Part shown: one piece after another, positions 50,236-58,744 of the stretch
Layout of the letters: every line of letters starts with the position of its first letter
How positions within the stretch are numbered: the first letter of the stretch is position 1
Source of the DNA: Elusimicrobiota bacterium
Lineage (GTDB): Bacteria > CAYTYR01 > UBA6262
Assembly: GCA_003153935.1 (NCBI GenBank)
Contig: PMCA01000005.1
Span: forward strand, 83,210-147,209
Direction: 5' to 3'
Length of the DNA: 64,000 bases
Translations under genes and position numbers: made by a program
Notes under the pieces: model-generated
Seen by the model: only the letters and a program-made list of their open reading frames with translations
The model's database searches: none
What the model was told of the DNA's origin: nothing

Positions 50236-50943
50236 ATGAAAATCATTTTTACCGGTATAAAATATTTATTATTAACGCTGATGATATTATTCACCCTGGG
50301 CAGGCCGGCCCGTGCGGATGATTACGCTTTTTGCGATGATCTGGTGAAAAAGATGAACGAGTCCTACGCGCGGCTTGATTCTTACTCGGTACATTTTATC
50401 AAACAAGAAAGAATTAATGGGGAACTTAATACCGAGGACACCGACCTGCTTTTTGCCAAGCCCTTCCGGGTAAAGATGAGCTGGCGGTCAGGATTGAAAA
50501 GGGTGGTAGTGGCGATATATCAGGAGGGCGAGAATAATAACCGGATCCGGGTAAAAACCGGTTTAGGATTCTCCTATTCCACGGATCCTCTGGGGGCTTC
50601 CGCCATGAAGAATAACCATCACCCCATCACCGCGAGTGGGTTGGGCAAAGTCATCGAGCTGATCACCGCTAACTATGAACGGGCCAGGAAGAATAACGAA
50701 TTAAAGATAGTGGATTACAGGGACACGCAATTTCAGGGTCAGGCGACTTCGCGGCTGGAAGTATTACTGCCATCCGAGAAAAATAAGGGCTACTATTGCC
50801 GGCGGATGATACTTTTTGCCGGACGGGACAGCCATTTACCGGTTAATATCCAGATCTTTAATGATAACGATGAGTTGTATGAGAATTATACTTTCCTGGA
50901 ACTTAAGGAGAACGTTAAAATAGACGACCGGTCCTTCCAGTAA
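50236..50943 (+). CDS. Periplasmic LolA/DUF1571-like protein
   Basis: A 235-residue exported protein with a signal peptide (hydrophobic residues 10-25, cleavage probably after PARA). The mature part (VKKMNESYARLDSYSVHFIKQER, FAKPFRVKMSW, then RLEVLLPSEKNKGYYCRRM) resembles LolA/LolB-fold and DUF1571 proteins that bind lipids or lipoproteins. The exact function is open. It starts 36 bases from mazG in the opposite direction and precedes the tetR promoter. Confidence 0.7.
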   Translation: MKIIFTGIKYLLLTLMILFTLGRPARADDYAFCDDLVKKMNESYARLDSYSVHFIKQERINGELNTEDTDLLFAKPFRVKMSWRSGLKRVVVAIYQEGENNNRIRVKTGLGFSYSTDPLGASAMKNNHHPITASGLGKVIELITANYERARKNNELKIVDYRDTQFQGQATSRLEVLLPSEKNKGYYCRRMILFAGRDSHLPVNIQIFNDNDELYENYTFLELKENVKIDDRSFQ

Positions 50944-50964
50944 CCGCTATCCGCCAGTTTTCCC

Positions 50965-50993
50965 TTGACAACTGGTTTTTTCTATGGTAAATT
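50965..50993 (+). promoter_or_regulatory. Promoter of the tetR-RND efflux operon
   Basis: TTGACA (50965-50970), 17 bases, TAAATT (50988-50993) with TG at the extended -10. The start point near 51000 falls within the first operator, so a bound TetR protein would block initiation. Confidence 0.75.
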
Positions 50994-50995
50994 TA

Positions 50996-51029
50996 TGACT
51001 GAGTAGTCATTTAAATGACTATCTGGTCA
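50996..51029. promoter_or_regulatory. Two tandem TetR-type operators
   Basis: TGACTGAGTAGTCA (50996-51009) and TGACTATCTGGTCA (51016-51029) are 14-base inverted repeats of the form TGACY-N4-RGTCA, starting exactly 20 bases apart (about two helical turns). They are separated by TTTAAA, and the half-sites flanking it form a further 16-base palindrome, AGTCATTTAAATGACT. They straddle the predicted start point and precede the ribosome site of tetR. Confidence 0.8.
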
Positions 51030-51043
51030 ATAAGGAGAGCAGA

Positions 51044-51676
51044 ATGAAAACGAAAAAGAACATATTAAAGGAAAAAGCCCATGACTGGCGTAAGGGCGAG
51101 ATCCTGAAAGCGGCCCGCACGGTATTCGTACACAAAGGATTCCATCGCGCCACCATGGATGACGTGGCCCGGGAGGTCGGGATAAGCAAGGGCGCGCTCT
51201 ATCTCTGCTTTGCCAGCAAGGAAAGCCTGTTAAGGGCGATGATCGATCAAGCACTTACCAGCCGCCGGGATTCGCTCGGCGCGATGTTCGGCAGTGATAT
51301 GGACAGCAGGCAAAAGATCCAGGCCTATGTAGAATATAGTTTAGACAGTTTTGAAAATGACCGCGACTTGATAACCATGATCATGATGCTGGAAAGAGAC
51401 GTCCTGTGCTCGGACCTGCAGAAGGAAGTTCATGAAAAAGGTATGGAGATGATGATTGGGGTAATGAACATGTTAACCGATATCATGAAACAGGGGATCA
51501 AGGAAGGAATTCTTAAAAAGGGAGATCCTGATAAGATGGCGACTGCCTTGGGCGGTATGGTGCAAATGTTCACCATGCGGGCCTTGTTCCATAATATAAA
51601 AATGTCCCATAAAAAAGAGGCTGAGTTTATTATAAACACGTTCTTGAACGGCGTAAAGAAGGGGAGAGTCAACTAA
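51044..51676 (+). CDS. TetR-family transcriptional repressor
   Basis: A 210-residue regulator: helix-turn-helix (about 15-65) with AARTVFVHKGFHRATMDDVA and GISKGALYLCFASKESLL, then a helical ligand domain. It is first in the operon and its stop touches the TolC-like start, so it very likely controls itself and the pump through the operators at 50996-51029. Ligand unknown. AAGGAG (51032-51037) is its ribosome site. Confidence 0.93.
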   Translation: MKTKKNILKEKAHDWRKGEILKAARTVFVHKGFHRATMDDVAREVGISKGALYLCFASKESLLRAMIDQALTSRRDSLGAMFGSDMDSRQKIQAYVEYSLDSFENDRDLITMIMMLERDVLCSDLQKEVHEKGMEMMIGVMNMLTDIMKQGIKEGILKKGDPDKMATALGGMVQMFTMRALFHNIKMSHKKEAEFIINTFLNGVKKGRVN

Positions 51677-53151
51677 TGAAAAACACTAAAACCATTATCG
51701 TATTATTATTATTAAGTTTAGGCCTGGCGGGCAATCTATCCGCCCAGGAAACAATAACCCTGGAGCAATACCTGGCGCAAGTGGAGGCCAATAACCCGGA
51801 TATCAAGTCCGCGGACCTGGCTATCCAGGCGGCTTACGGGAAAACACTGGAGCTGGACATGGTGTACTCACCGTATTTGACCGCTAATTATAACTACCTT
51901 GACGATCGCAGCGGATCGTCTTTCGGCTCAACCTTCCCGATAGATAAAATGACGGTTAATTCCTGGGATATCGGCGCTAACAAGTATTTTAGCACCGGCT
52001 CTAACCTGAGCCTGGGCTACAGCTATACGGATTCAGAAGTTACTTTATTGTCGCCTACCGCGCTTTTTGATGGAGCCAGCCCGGTATCTAGTTTCACCGG
52101 CTATGAGATGAAGCCTTTTGTGCGGTTGCAGCAGTCGCTGTTGCGCGATTTTAATTCCGGCTTGACCGGGGCAGGCATCAAGAAAGCTAAAGCCGCGACT
52201 CGGGCCGGCCAGTATTTATTGATCTATAAAAAGCAGCAGGTACTGATGAACGCCAAAGCTGTTTACTGGAACCTGACCCTGGCGCGCGAAGTGGTCGCTT
52301 TCAGGGAAACATCGCTGACGCGCACCGGAAAACTCCTGAAATGGAATGAAGATAAAGTTAAACTCGACCTGGCGGATAAAGCTGATCTCTTAACGGCCCA
52401 GGCCGGCTATAAATTAAGGCAATTAAACCTGCAGTTAGCCCAGGAAGATGAAGTCAAGGCCAGCCGCAGCTTTAACCAGTTCCTCGGGCGCTCCGGCGAT
52501 ACAGTGGATGTTACCCTGGAGAAATTGGCCGACAAGATCGCTTACTATGAAAACCTGAAAACTTTAACCAAAACCGGGACCCGAGCCGATGTACTGTCGG
52601 CTCAGGCTGCCTACGAATCCAGCGAATCAGCTGACCGGGAAACTTACTACCGCTCCCTGCCGGAACTTACCGCCTTCGGCCAGTATACGGCTCACGGGCT
52701 CGGGTTGCAGTATTCCGATACCTGGAACCAGGTGGCCAACGGTGATAAACCAGCTTATATGTTGGGATTGTCATTTATTGTGCCCCTGGACTATAAAACC
52801 CTCAACAAGGTGAGGCAGGGATATAAGAATGATTTCTATTCCGCAAAACAGACTTTAGCCCAGGCGGAACTGGCGGCGGCTAATGACTGGGACCAGCTGG
52901 TCAAAGACTGGAGCAATGTAAAATCCCGGCTTAGTTTGGCCCAGGAGATCATGGAGGTCCAGGGTCAAAGGGTGATGCAGGAGCAAACGCGGCTGGAACG
53001 CGGCCGCTCTACCACCTTTTTGGTGCTGAACGCCGAGAACGACCTTGATGATGCGACCTTAAACGTTTACCGGCTGGTGTTTGAGGAGCTTATGACCCAG
53101 GCCCGGGCGGAATTATATAATACGCCAGCACAGAGTTTGGAGGAGAAATAA
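51676..53151 (+). CDS. TolC-family outer-membrane efflux protein
   Basis: A 491-residue protein with a signal peptide (cleavage after NLSA) and the TolC two-fold repeat: TLEQYLAQVEANNPDIKSADLAIQ begins the first half, and long coiled-coil helices (about 165-280 and 375-470) form the periplasmic tunnel. It would be a trimeric channel draining substrates from the RND pump encoded next. The stop overlaps the RND start (TAATG). No adaptor gene separates them. Confidence 0.9.
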   Translation: MKNTKTIIVLLLLSLGLAGNLSAQETITLEQYLAQVEANNPDIKSADLAIQAAYGKTLELDMVYSPYLTANYNYLDDRSGSSFGSTFPIDKMTVNSWDIGANKYFSTGSNLSLGYSYTDSEVTLLSPTALFDGASPVSSFTGYEMKPFVRLQQSLLRDFNSGLTGAGIKKAKAATRAGQYLLIYKKQQVLMNAKAVYWNLTLAREVVAFRETSLTRTGKLLKWNEDKVKLDLADKADLLTAQAGYKLRQLNLQLAQEDEVKASRSFNQFLGRSGDTVDVTLEKLADKIAYYENLKTLTKTGTRADVLSAQAAYESSESADRETYYRSLPELTAFGQYTAHGLGLQYSDTWNQVANGDKPAYMLGLSFIVPLDYKTLNKVRQGYKNDFYSAKQTLAQAELAAANDWDQLVKDWSNVKSRLSLAQEIMEVQGQRVMQEQTRLERGRSTTFLVLNAENDLDDATLNVYRLVFEELMTQARAELYNTPAQSLEEK

Positions 53152-56100
53152 TGAATATAGCCAAATTAGCCATAAAAAGACCGACCCTTATCACCGCGAT
53201 CATCGTGATCATGCTTGTCGTGGGAGGTATATTCTACGCCCGCATGCCTGTGAACATGTTCCCGGATGTTAACTTTCCTTATATAATCGTAACGACTGTC
53301 TATCCGGGGGCGGGGCCCGAGGAAGTGGAGACCTTGATCTCCAAGAAACTGGAGGAGCAGGTCGGCTCCATTTCGGGGCTGAAGAATGTAAGTTCAATCA
53401 GCCAGGATGGCGTTTCCATGGTGATAGGGGAATTCACGCTCGAAACAGACCCGAAATACGCGGAACAACAGGTCAAGGATAAGATCGCGCTGATAAAGGA
53501 CCAGCTGCCCGACGATGCCAAGGATTCCATAGTATCGAGAGTGGATCCCGCGGATATGCCGGTCGTGATAATGGGGCTTAAGGCCAACGGTCTTTCACCC
53601 AATGAGCTGTATGACCTGGCCGATAACAGGATACGGAATCTGATGGAACAGGTCCCCAATATCAGCAGTGTCATGGTCTTCGGCGGGACCAAACGGGAGA
53701 TCCATGTCGACCTGGACCGCAACAAACTGAAAGAATATGAGACCAACGTCACCGGGGTAGCCAACCACATCGGCGCGACCAGCCAGAACATCCCCATCGG
53801 CAAGGTCCACAAGAGTGAGAAAGACCTGGCTTTCCGCAGTGTCGGCGAATTTCGTTCCCTCGACCAGATCAAGGATGCCATTGTCAGTTTCTACGGCAGT
53901 GATGTACCGGTTACGGTCAAACAGGTGGGAACAGTCACCGATTCTGTGCAGGAGGAGGAGAGCCTCGGCTATTACGACGATATGGAGCACGGGCCGCAGC
54001 GCAGTTTGATCCTGATCGCTTTTAAGCAGTCCGGAGCCAATTCAGTGGAAGTCTCGGACAATCTACAGAAGCAAATTATTAAAGTGAATAAGATATTAAC
54101 CACAGCCAAAGGGCAGCCTGTTGTCAGTATGGTTTACGACGGGGCCAGGCCGATCAGGAATAATCTCAAGGACGTAAAAACGACGATCTTTGAAGGCATC
54201 CTGCTGGCCATTCTGGTGGTCTTCCTGTTCCTCGGCAACCTGCGCTCGACCTTCATTACGGTGATCGCTTTGCCGAACAGTTTGATCGGGGCCTTCATCT
54301 TCATGGGCCTGAGCGGGTTCTCCATCAATATGCTGTCCCTGATGGCCCTGTCCCTGGCGGTAGGCTTGCTTATAGACGACGCTATTGTGGTGCGGGAAAA
54401 TATCTTCCGGCACATTGAGCTGGGAGAGGAACCGATAGTCGCAGCCGAGAAAGGGACCAATGAAGTGATGATGGCCGTCATCGCGACCACTCTTACGGTC
54501 ATTGCCGTGTTCCTGCCGGTCGGATTCCTGCAGGGAATGATCGGCCAATTCTTTAAGGAATTCGGCTTGACCATAGTTTTTGCCATGGCCATTTCGCTCT
54601 TTGACGCCTTGACGACGGCCCCGATGCTCAGCGCTTACATGATAACGAAAGCCCATGTTGCTTCAGCCGAGATAAGAAAGGGATTCTGGGGCTCGATCCT
54701 GGCCATTATCTATTGGCCAGCGGAAGCCTTTGGCCGGTTCTACAAAAAGATCGAAGCAGCTTACCAGAAAGTAATGTCCCTGACCCTGCGTCATAAGATG
54801 CTGACGCTTATATTCTCGGCAGTTATATTTGCCGGCAGTTTGCTCCTGGTTAAGGGTATCCCGATAACTTTCATGCCCGACAATGAAAATGGGGAGTTCC
54901 TGGTAAAACTGGAGGCGGCTCCCGGCACTTCCCTGCAGCAGATGGACAAATATTCTCTGCAGGCCGAGGATATACTGAGGCAGAACAAGGGAATTGGTTC
55001 TGTCATGGAGATAGTCGGCGATCTTAATGGGGGAGCTAGCGGCACTGCGGAGAGCAATATTACCCAGATGTTCGTCAAAATGGTGCCTTACAATGAACGC
55101 AAAGTAACTACCAGTAAGATGAAAGAGATAGTCAGGCATAAGCTGCAGCCGATGGAAAAATACGTGAAAGTATCGGTCAATGACATGAGCATGGTCGGCA
55201 GCGGGGATAACTATCCCTTCATTCTGCTGCTGACCGGCGAGGATCTCGATGCCCTGGGTAAGGCTTCGGACATTGTCATGCCCAAAATAAATTCCATTAA
55301 GGGTTTGGTGGATGTCGATACCAACTATAAACCGGGTAAGCCTGAGTTCCAGGTAAAGATGGATCCGGTCAAAATGCAGAGAGTAGGAGTGCAGTCGGGA
55401 GTGGCTGGGCAAGAACTGAGAGCCATGGTGGAGGGGGTAAATCCCGCCAAGTTCCGGGAAAACGGGTTGGAATATGATGTCCGGGTCCGCCTACAGGATG
55501 ACCAGCGTGATCTGAGCAAGAGTTATGACCAGGTCTATGTGCCTAACGTGAACCAGCAACTGGTGAAACTGGATAATATTGCCGAACCGGTAAATACTAC
55601 CGGTCCGTCTAAGATATTCCGCCGCAACCGCGACCGTTATATCCAGATCAACGCTAATTTGGCCAAAGGCGGAGCGATCGGTGACATAACCAAGGAAGCG
55701 ACGAAGATGCTGCAGAATACAAAACTGCCTGAAGGGGTAAGCTACGAATTCATCGGGGCTTCCGAGGATCTTATGGATATGTTCAGGAATATGGTGATCG
55801 CGGCCGGATTGTCCATAATATTTATCTTCCTGATCTTGGCCAGCCTGTATGAATCCATGATCGTACCTTTTACGATCATGCTGGCCCTTCCCCTGGCGAT
55901 CGTCGGCGGACTGCTGGCCCTGTTCGTGACCGGTCAATCGATCAATATGTTCACCATGATCGGGTTCATTATGCTGCTCGGTCTGGTCACCAAGAACTCC
56001 ATCCTGCTGGTAGACCTCACCCTGAGATTGATGAGAGGGGGAATGGCTGAGAACGAGGCCATTATCAAGGCCGGCCTGACCAGGTTGCGTCCCATCCTGA

Positions 56101-56330
56101 TGACCACTTGCGCTTTGATCGCCGGCATGCTGCCCCTGGCCCTGGCCTTAAGCGAGTCGGGCAAATTCAGGCAGAGCATGGGTATTGCGATCATCGGCGG
56201 TCTGCTCAGCTCGACTCTGTTGACCCTGGTGGTGATCCCGGCGATATTCGGCTATATGGAGTCCTTCCGCCTCTGGGCCAGGAAACTGACTGGCCGGCCG
56301 CCGAAGCGGGAGATAGATAAAGAAGCTTAA
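53151..56330 (+). CDS. RND-family efflux transporter (AcrB/HAE-like)
   Basis: 1059 residues, close to the usual length. RPTLITAIIVIMLVVGG and MFPDVNFPYIIV open the first helix and porter domain; a second half repeats the plan after about residue 540. LSLAVGLLIDDAIVVREN contains the pair of intramembrane Asp residues for proton relay. It pumps hydrophobic or envelope substrates across the periplasm using the proton gradient, inducible via the TetR protein. A membrane fusion (adaptor) protein is missing from the operon, which is unusual for this family. Confidence 0.92.
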   Translation: MNIAKLAIKRPTLITAIIVIMLVVGGIFYARMPVNMFPDVNFPYIIVTTVYPGAGPEEVETLISKKLEEQVGSISGLKNVSSISQDGVSMVIGEFTLETDPKYAEQQVKDKIALIKDQLPDDAKDSIVSRVDPADMPVVIMGLKANGLSPNELYDLADNRIRNLMEQVPNISSVMVFGGTKREIHVDLDRNKLKEYETNVTGVANHIGATSQNIPIGKVHKSEKDLAFRSVGEFRSLDQIKDAIVSFYGSDVPVTVKQVGTVTDSVQEEESLGYYDDMEHGPQRSLILIAFKQSGANSVEVSDNLQKQIIKVNKILTTAKGQPVVSMVYDGARPIRNNLKDVKTTIFEGILLAILVVFLFLGNLRSTFITVIALPNSLIGAFIFMGLSGFSINMLSLMALSLAVGLLIDDAIVVRENIFRHIELGEEPIVAAEKGTNEVMMAVIATTLTVIAVFLPVGFLQGMIGQFFKEFGLTIVFAMAISLFDALTTAPMLSAYMITKAHVASAEIRKGFWGSILAIIYWPAEAFGRFYKKIEAAYQKVMSLTLRHKMLTLIFSAVIFAGSLLLVKGIPITFMPDNENGEFLVKLEAAPGTSLQQMDKYSLQAEDILRQNKGIGSVMEIVGDLNGGASGTAESNITQMFVKMVPYNERKVTTSKMKEIVRHKLQPMEKYVKVSVNDMSMVGSGDNYPFILLLTGEDLDALGKASDIVMPKINSIKGLVDVDTNYKPGKPEFQVKMDPVKMQRVGVQSGVAGQELRAMVEGVNPAKFRENGLEYDVRVRLQDDQRDLSKSYDQVYVPNVNQQLVKLDNIAEPVNTTGPSKIFRRNRDRYIQINANLAKGGAIGDITKEATKMLQNTKLPEGVSYEFIGASEDLMDMFRNMVIAAGLSIIFIFLILASLYESMIVPFTIMLALPLAIVGGLLALFVTGQSINMFTMIGFIMLLGLVTKNSILLVDLTLRLMRGGMAENEAIIKAGLTRLRPILMTTCALIAGMLPLALALSESGKFRQSMGIAIIGGLLSSTLLTLVVIPAIFGYMESFRLWARKLTGRPPKREIDKEA

Positions 56331-56347
56331 ACTATATTTTGAACATC

Positions 56348-56377
56348 TTGACAAAACCCTCGGGTTTACGGTAAACT
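56348..56377 (+). promoter_or_regulatory. Promoter of the RnfC-like gene
   Basis: TTGACA (56348-56353), 18 bases, TAAACT (56372-56377). The predicted start near 56384 lies between the two arms of the hairpin at 56353-56405, so transcripts from this promoter would not include the upstream arm. Confidence 0.55.
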
Positions 56378-56410
56378 ACAAAAAATTTACTGATCCGAGG
56401 GTTTTATTTT
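56353..56410 (+). terminator. Terminator hairpin overlapping the next ribosome site
   Basis: AAAACCCTCGG (56353-56363) is perfectly complementary to CCGAGGGTTTT (56395-56405), followed by ATTTT. The long loop holds a second small stem, GTTTAC/GTAAAC. It should terminate readthrough from the RND operon. The 3' arm contains the GAGGG ribosome site of the RnfC-like gene. Confidence 0.7.
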
Positions 56411-57458
56411 GATCATAAACATGCCGCCGCCTAAACTGGCGGTCATTCCTTTACTACAGCATAACGGCTCGCCCTGTCGGGCGCTGGTTAAGAAGGGGCA
56501 AAAGGTGAAGAAGGGGCAGAAGATCGGGGATACAGACGCTTATTTAGGCGCTCCTGTGCATGCCTCGATCTCCGGCACTGTAGTAGCTATCAAGCCCGTT
56601 AACTATCCATCCGGGCCGGAAATATCTGCGGTTTTCATAGAATCCGATAATTTAGATAAATGGTCCCCTGAAGTTCACCGCGACGATAATTATTTCCGCC
56701 TGTTGGCCCACGAGGTGAGGGGGCGCATCAGGGAAAAAGGTCTGGCAGGATTTAACGCTCCTCCTGAAGAACATCTTATCCGCACAGTGATCATGCAAAG
56801 CGTAACTGCCCATCCCGGTTTTACCGCATCCGCACAGTTGTTGCTGGAAAACCCCAGGAGCGTGATCGAGGGATTGAAGATAGTGATGAACCTGCTGGAC
56901 GTAGCCCGGGGGATCATTGCCGTACCCGCTCAGCGTAGTGACGCGCTCACGGTCATGAGGCAGGCGGTATTGATGGAGCCGAATATGGAAGTGGCCGCAG
57001 TCAGGAAAACATACTCTGTGGCCGACGAGAGCCGCCTTATTAAAGAACTGCTAAAAGTGAACGTTCCGGCCGGGAAGACCCCTCAGGCCAGCGGCATAGT
57101 TATCGACCATGTCGCCACTGCCATAGCCATCTATGAAGCGCTAAGGTATAACAAGCCTTTGATCGACCGGGTAATAACGGTGGACGGCAGCGGCATCAGG
57201 GAGCCGCAAAATATCCGGGTGAGGATCGGCACCAGTTTAAGCGAGATCATTGATTTTTGCGGTGGCCGCCAGGGTGAGATAACCGAATTGACCCTGGGCG
57301 GGGAGCCGGCCGGCAACTTCCTTGACCATTCTGAGGTTCCAGTAACCAAAAGAACTACGGGGCTCCTCTTATTGACCCGCCGTGAGACTGGCTCCGCGTT
57401 TAGGCGCTGGTTAAGAAATTTGGTGGTTGCATTAGTCCCCCCACTTGTGGTAAAATAA
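56409..57458 (+). CDS. RnfC-like protein lacking the ferredoxin domain
   Basis: About 349 residues from TTG 56409, favoured by GAGGG ending 7 bases before it (ATG 56421 is too distant). The N-terminal barrel of RnfC/NqrA is clear (LVKKGQKVKKGQKIGDTDA, APVHASISGTVVAI), as is the following nucleotide/flavin region ending EVPVTKRTTGLLLLTRRE. In RnfC the CxxCxxC ferredoxin domain comes next. Here the protein stops after a hydrophobic, arginine-rich tail (RRWLRNLVVALVPPLVV). No other rnf gene is nearby. It may be a soluble or membrane-tethered relative with a different role. Confidence 0.8.
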   Translation: MIINMPPPKLAVIPLLQHNGSPCRALVKKGQKVKKGQKIGDTDAYLGAPVHASISGTVVAIKPVNYPSGPEISAVFIESDNLDKWSPEVHRDDNYFRLLAHEVRGRIREKGLAGFNAPPEEHLIRTVIMQSVTAHPGFTASAQLLLENPRSVIEGLKIVMNLLDVARGIIAVPAQRSDALTVMRQAVLMEPNMEVAAVRKTYSVADESRLIKELLKVNVPAGKTPQASGIVIDHVATAIAIYEALRYNKPLIDRVITVDGSGIREPQNIRVRIGTSLSEIIDFCGGRQGEITELTLGGEPAGNFLDHSEVPVTKRTTGLLLLTRRETGSAFRRWLRNLVVALVPPLVVK

Positions 57459-57503
57459 CCAAACTCAAAACAAAGCCGGGAAATAAAAGATAAAGGAACG
57501 ATT

Positions 57504-58373
57504 ATGGAAAGCATGACTGGCTATGGCCGGGGTGAAGAGGGCGGTATCCGGGTAGAGTTGCGGAGTACCAACCATCGTTACTGCGAAATTAACATAAAGA
57601 TCCCGACCCTGCTTATGCCTTTAGAGGATGAAGTCCGGAAGACCATCCAGGAGAAGCTAAAACGCGGGCACGTGGACGTAAATATCAGCCTGGAATCAAG
57701 GACCACCCTCAGGAAACTGGTTTTTAAAGTAAACAAGGAGCTGGCTCAAGCCTACACTTCCGTGCTGATCAAGATGGCCAAGGATCTGGATATGCCGGCT
57801 AACGTCAGCCTGGAATTTCTGCTCAATAAAGTACCCGATATCATTCAAGTGGAAGAAACCCCGGTCAATCTCTTAAAGGTAGTTCCCGATCTTAAAAAAG
57901 CTATCTTCCAGGCTATCAATAACGTTAAAATGATCCGCAACCGGGAAGGCAAAGCCATCGAGCGCGATTTCCTCGAACGCCTGGAGGTGCTCAATACCGT
58001 TATTGACGAGATCAACCAGCTGGCTCCGCAAATGTCCGAGAGATACCGTAAGAACTTTGAAGAACGGATCAAGGGCATCCTGAAAGGGCAACAGGTTGAT
58101 AATACCCTGATCATGCATGAGGTGGCTTTCTACGCGGAGAAAGTGGATATCACCGAAGAGATCGTGCGGTTCAACTCCCACATCAAGCAATTCGGCCAGA
58201 TCGTCAAGAAAAGTACCCCGGTCGGCCGCGAGCTGGATTTTACCCTGCAGGAAATGAACCGCGAGATCAACACCATGGGCTCCAAAGCCGATGACGTGAT
58301 CATCAGCCAGAAAGTGATCCAGGTTAAGGGTGAATTGGAAAAATTAAGGGAACAGTCACAGAACATAGTATAA
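57504..58373 (+). CDS. yicC: YicC-family endoribonuclease
   Basis: A 289-residue protein beginning MESMTGYGRGE, the invariant start of the YicC/YloC family, and ending with the conserved helix REINTMGSKADD. Family members are RNases linked to stationary phase and RNA turnover. The coiled-coil middle region (about 140-220) is typical. An AAAGGA site precedes the ATG, and 7 bases separate its stop from the reading frame around cutA. Confidence 0.93.
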   Translation: MESMTGYGRGEEGGIRVELRSTNHRYCEINIKIPTLLMPLEDEVRKTIQEKLKRGHVDVNISLESRTTLRKLVFKVNKELAQAYTSVLIKMAKDLDMPANVSLEFLLNKVPDIIQVEETPVNLLKVVPDLKKAIFQAINNVKMIRNREGKAIERDFLERLEVLNTVIDEINQLAPQMSERYRKNFEERIKGILKGQQVDNTLIMHEVAFYAEKVDITEEIVRFNSHIKQFGQIVKKSTPVGRELDFTLQEMNREINTMGSKADDVIISQKVIQVKGELEKLREQSQNIV

Positions 58374-58404
58374 CTCTCCGATGATCCCCCGGGAGGTCAG
58401 CCGC

Positions 58405-58731
58405 ATGAGTAGTAAAAGCAAATATGTAGTTCTTTTTATTACCTGCGCCCACTATAACGAAGCGGATAAAATTGCCAATGAATTGCTTAACGGCAAACTG
58501 ATCGCCTGCGCCAATATACTACTGCATTCCGAATCGGTCTTCTGGTGGCAAAAAAAGATCAACCGGGCCAGCGAGATCGTCATTATTGCCAAATCCACAA
58601 CCGCTAAGATCAACGCCGTAATAAAAAAAGTCAAACAACTGCATAGCTATAAAGTGCCGGAGATCATCGCCCTGCCGATCATCGCCGGCAGCGCTGAATA
58701 TCTGGACTGGATCGATAGTTCCGTTAAATAA
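58405..58731 (+). CDS. cutA: CutA1 divalent-ion tolerance protein
   Basis: About 108 residues from ATG 58405, chosen because GGGAGG at 58391-58396 is well spaced; an ATG 24 bases upstream lacks support. VLFITCAHYNEADKIANELL, KLIACANI and SVFWWQKKI are the hallmarks of CutA, a compact trimer with ferredoxin-like fold. Its physiological function remains uncertain (copper tolerance or signalling). Confidence 0.92.
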   Translation: MSSKSKYVVLFITCAHYNEADKIANELLNGKLIACANILLHSESVFWWQKKINRASEIVIIAKSTTAKINAVIKKVKQLHSYKVPEIIALPIIAGSAEYLDWIDSSVK

Positions 58732-58744
58732 TAGGGGGGGATGT

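Noticed and set aside
57400-57510. Frameshifted ferredoxin domain after the RnfC-like gene
   Set aside because: The 45-base gap before yicC cannot encode it, and no cysteine-rich frame is present.
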